A DNA stretch of 6,705 bases from Thiotrichaceae bacterium. GTDB taxonomy: Bacteria > Pseudomonadota > Gammaproteobacteria > Thiotrichales > Thiotrichaceae. The stretch is from contig JALVDQ010000472.1 in NCBI GenBank assembly GCA_027008885.1, forward strand, positions 1 through 6,705, in the 5' to 3' direction. Below, piece by piece: positions 5,460 through 6,705 of the stretch; position 1 is the stretch's first letter, and every line of letters starts with the position of its first letter. The position numbers and the translations under genes are program-made. The notes under the pieces were generated by a model. The model did not search any database. It was not told the DNA's origin and saw only the letters and a program-made list of their open reading frames with translations.

Positions 5460-6299
5460 CTATCTGGACGACGTATCTTTTTCCCATTGATAACTATCCA
5501 GTTTCTTAAACTGCAATCTGGCACGCACACGAATCACCAAGGCTATTAAAATATAGACACTGGTTGCTAAAAAGTCACGGCTAAAAAGGCGCGATGTCAT
5601 TACGTTGCCATAATGCTTAGACTCCATTATAGGGCATTTTTTGCGCACTATCAGCTCCATATTACCAAGCCGCGCGCGTGTCTTTATTTTGATCAGTGAA
5701 TAGATGTCTTTGGGTGCTTTTATGTAAATCTCGGCACCTTCTATATTGGCGATTTCACTGTTTTTAAAGTGGCAACGGATAAAACCGTCATCGCCAATTA
5801 CATCAGCAAATTTGTCAAAGCGTTGCCGACCTTTTTCACTGACAATAAAGCTACAGGTTGCAATGACTCCTTCCTTGATATAGGGGAGGCGGGTCCAGAC
5901 TTTATAATAAGTTTTAACCAGCCAGGAAGATTCATCTGTGTTTATGATAGGTGTTGGTGCTGTCAGGAATAGTTCAGTATTTTCCTGCATTTTTTTTGAG
6001 ATAACCTGAATGCAGTCTTTACTCAGTCGCGTATCCGCATCAATATAAAAGACGGGATAACTGATACCCAGTTCTCTGGCTTTTTCTTCGGCAATATTGA
6101 GCGCATTGGTTTTGGAAGGTTTCTTTATATCGAGGCAGACAACCTGGGGGTATTCCTGCCTTACAATTTCCACCGTATTGTCCGTGCAACCGTTACAGGG
6201 CACGATAATATGGTCAACGCCCTGCTGATTGACAATGCTGTCGAGACACTCGCGTATAACGCTGGATTCATTATGTGCTGGAACAATTACAGTTGCCAT
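5460..6299 (-). CDS. GT2-family glycosyltransferase with a C-terminal membrane segment
   Basis: This 279-residue GT-A fold enzyme probably adds one sugar from a nucleotide donor to the lipid-linked repeat unit on the cytoplasmic face. VIVPAHNE (4-11) is the first beta strand of family 2. NGCTDNT (36-42) and KPSKTNALN (60-68) are donor-site motifs. DAD (87-89) is the DXD-like metal site. GDDGF (169-173) is the expected acidic catalytic-base region. A hydrophobic stretch at about 243-258 (FLATSVYILIALVIRV) may anchor the C-terminus, followed by a basic tail. There is no QxxRW processive-synthase motif, so a single-sugar transferase is likely. The ATG overlaps the upstream glycosyltransferase stop as TAATG, with AGGA four to five bases before it, which implies translational coupling. 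Donor and linkage cannot be predicted. Confidence 0.93.
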   Translation of the reverse strand: MATVIVPAHNESSVIRECLDSIVNQQGVDHIIVPCNGCTDNTVEIVRQEYPQVVCLDIKKPSKTNALNIAEEKARELGISYPVFYIDADTRLSKDCIQVISKKMQENTELFLTAPTPIINTDESSWLVKTYYKVWTRLPYIKEGVIATCSFIVSEKGRQRFDKFADVIGDDGFIRCHFKNSEIANIEGAEIYIKAPKDIYSLIKIKTRARLGNMELIVRKKCPIMESKHYGNVMTSRLFSRDFLATSVYILIALVIRVRARLQFKKLDSYQWEKDTSSR

Positions 6300-6705
6300 T
6301 AGTCCTGATACCCCTTAAGCCATTGATTACGCTGTTTGAGCACGATGCGCCATTCATCTCGCAAGGGGATTTTATTCTTTTTTATCAGGCTGAATAAGTT
6401 TAATGCCATGGTTTTGTTAAAGACATGCCAAAGCAACAAGGTTTTGTGAATGGGCTTTTGCCAGTTTTTTGCATGTTTGTTAATGAGTTCGGCTTTGCCT
6501 TTGAGTAATTTCAGCATCTTGCCAGAAATATTGGTTTCACTGACTCCACCATGATGGATAATTCTGGCTTCGGGAGTGACTCTTGGCTGGTATCCCTTTT
6601 TAAGCGCGCGGATGCAATAGTCTGCTTCTTCTGCGTACATAAAAAAGGTTTCATCCAGTCCTTTCAGTTCTTCCCATAATTTTCCTGTAGTAAGAAAAAA
6701 GCAGC
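6299..6705 (-). CDS. GT2-family glycosyltransferase, C-terminal 134 codons (N-terminus beyond the window)
   Basis: The frame stays open to the right edge and begins CFFLTTGKLWEELKGLDETF, so the gene starts outside the window. The methionine at 6640 is internal, within FFMYAEEADYC. The stretch WEELKGLDETFFMYAEEADYCIRALKKGY is a hallmark of rhamnosyltransferase-like GT2 enzymes: a GxDExFFMYxEExD block in which the acidic pair carries the catalytic base. HHGG further on is a conserved His motif of the same group. The remaining roughly 80 residues are basic and helical, ending QWLKGYQD. No membrane segment is clear. The TAA stop shares one base with the next glycosyltransferase ATG, so the two form a coupled pair. 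The donor sugar is unknown; rhamnose is a guess from family resemblance. Confidence 0.92.
   Translation of the reverse strand, partial: CFFLTTGKLWEELKGLDETFFMYAEEADYCIRALKKGYQPRVTPEARIIHHGGVSETNISGKMLKLLKGKAELINKHAKNWQKPIHKTLLLWHVFNKTMALNLFSLIKKNKIPLRDEWRIVLKQRNQWLKGYQD

Overview
The window is a piece of an exopolysaccharide or capsule biosynthesis locus from a Gram-negative bacterium, most likely a gammaproteobacterium. I base this on the family types: a fused Wzz/BY-kinase of Wzc/GumC type and a WcaJ-type undecaprenyl-phosphate sugar transferase. The genus is not identifiable from sequence reading alone. Base composition looks moderately AT-rich, and the gaps between genes are clearly more AT-rich than the genes.

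Layout from left to right. Positions 2-109 (+) hold the last 35 codons of an unidentified gene, the only plus-strand gene. It converges on wzc (171-2384, -) across a short gap that contains a terminator-like, possibly bidirectional, nested stem with a T8 run. All other genes are on the minus strand, so their transcription order is right to left: a GT2 glycosyltransferase cut by the window edge (6299-6705), a second complete GT2 glycosyltransferase overlapping it by one base (5460-6299), a 288-base gap, a WcaJ-like initiating sugar-phosphate transferase (3786-5171, GTG start), a 118-base gap, an acyltransferase-3 membrane protein (2591-3667), a 206-base gap, and wzc.

Together the genes give a coherent pathway. 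The WcaJ-like enzyme loads the first sugar phosphate onto undecaprenyl phosphate at the inner membrane. The GT2 enzymes extend the repeat unit. The acyltransferase probably decorates it with an O-acyl group. Wzc controls chain length and export by oligomerisation and tyrosine autophosphorylation. The partners Wza, Wzb, Wzx and Wzy are not in the window.

The genes are ordinary for such a locus. The less ordinary signals are in the gaps. A 33-base imperfect direct repeat (28 of 33 identical) containing a G6 run flanks the wzc plus acyltransferase segment. There are stem-loops in each gap, a possible 19-codon leader ORF overlapping the acyltransferase start, and a helically phased direct repeat before the WcaJ-like gene. 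I see no CRISPR array, tRNA, rRNA, insertion sequence or clearly novel system.
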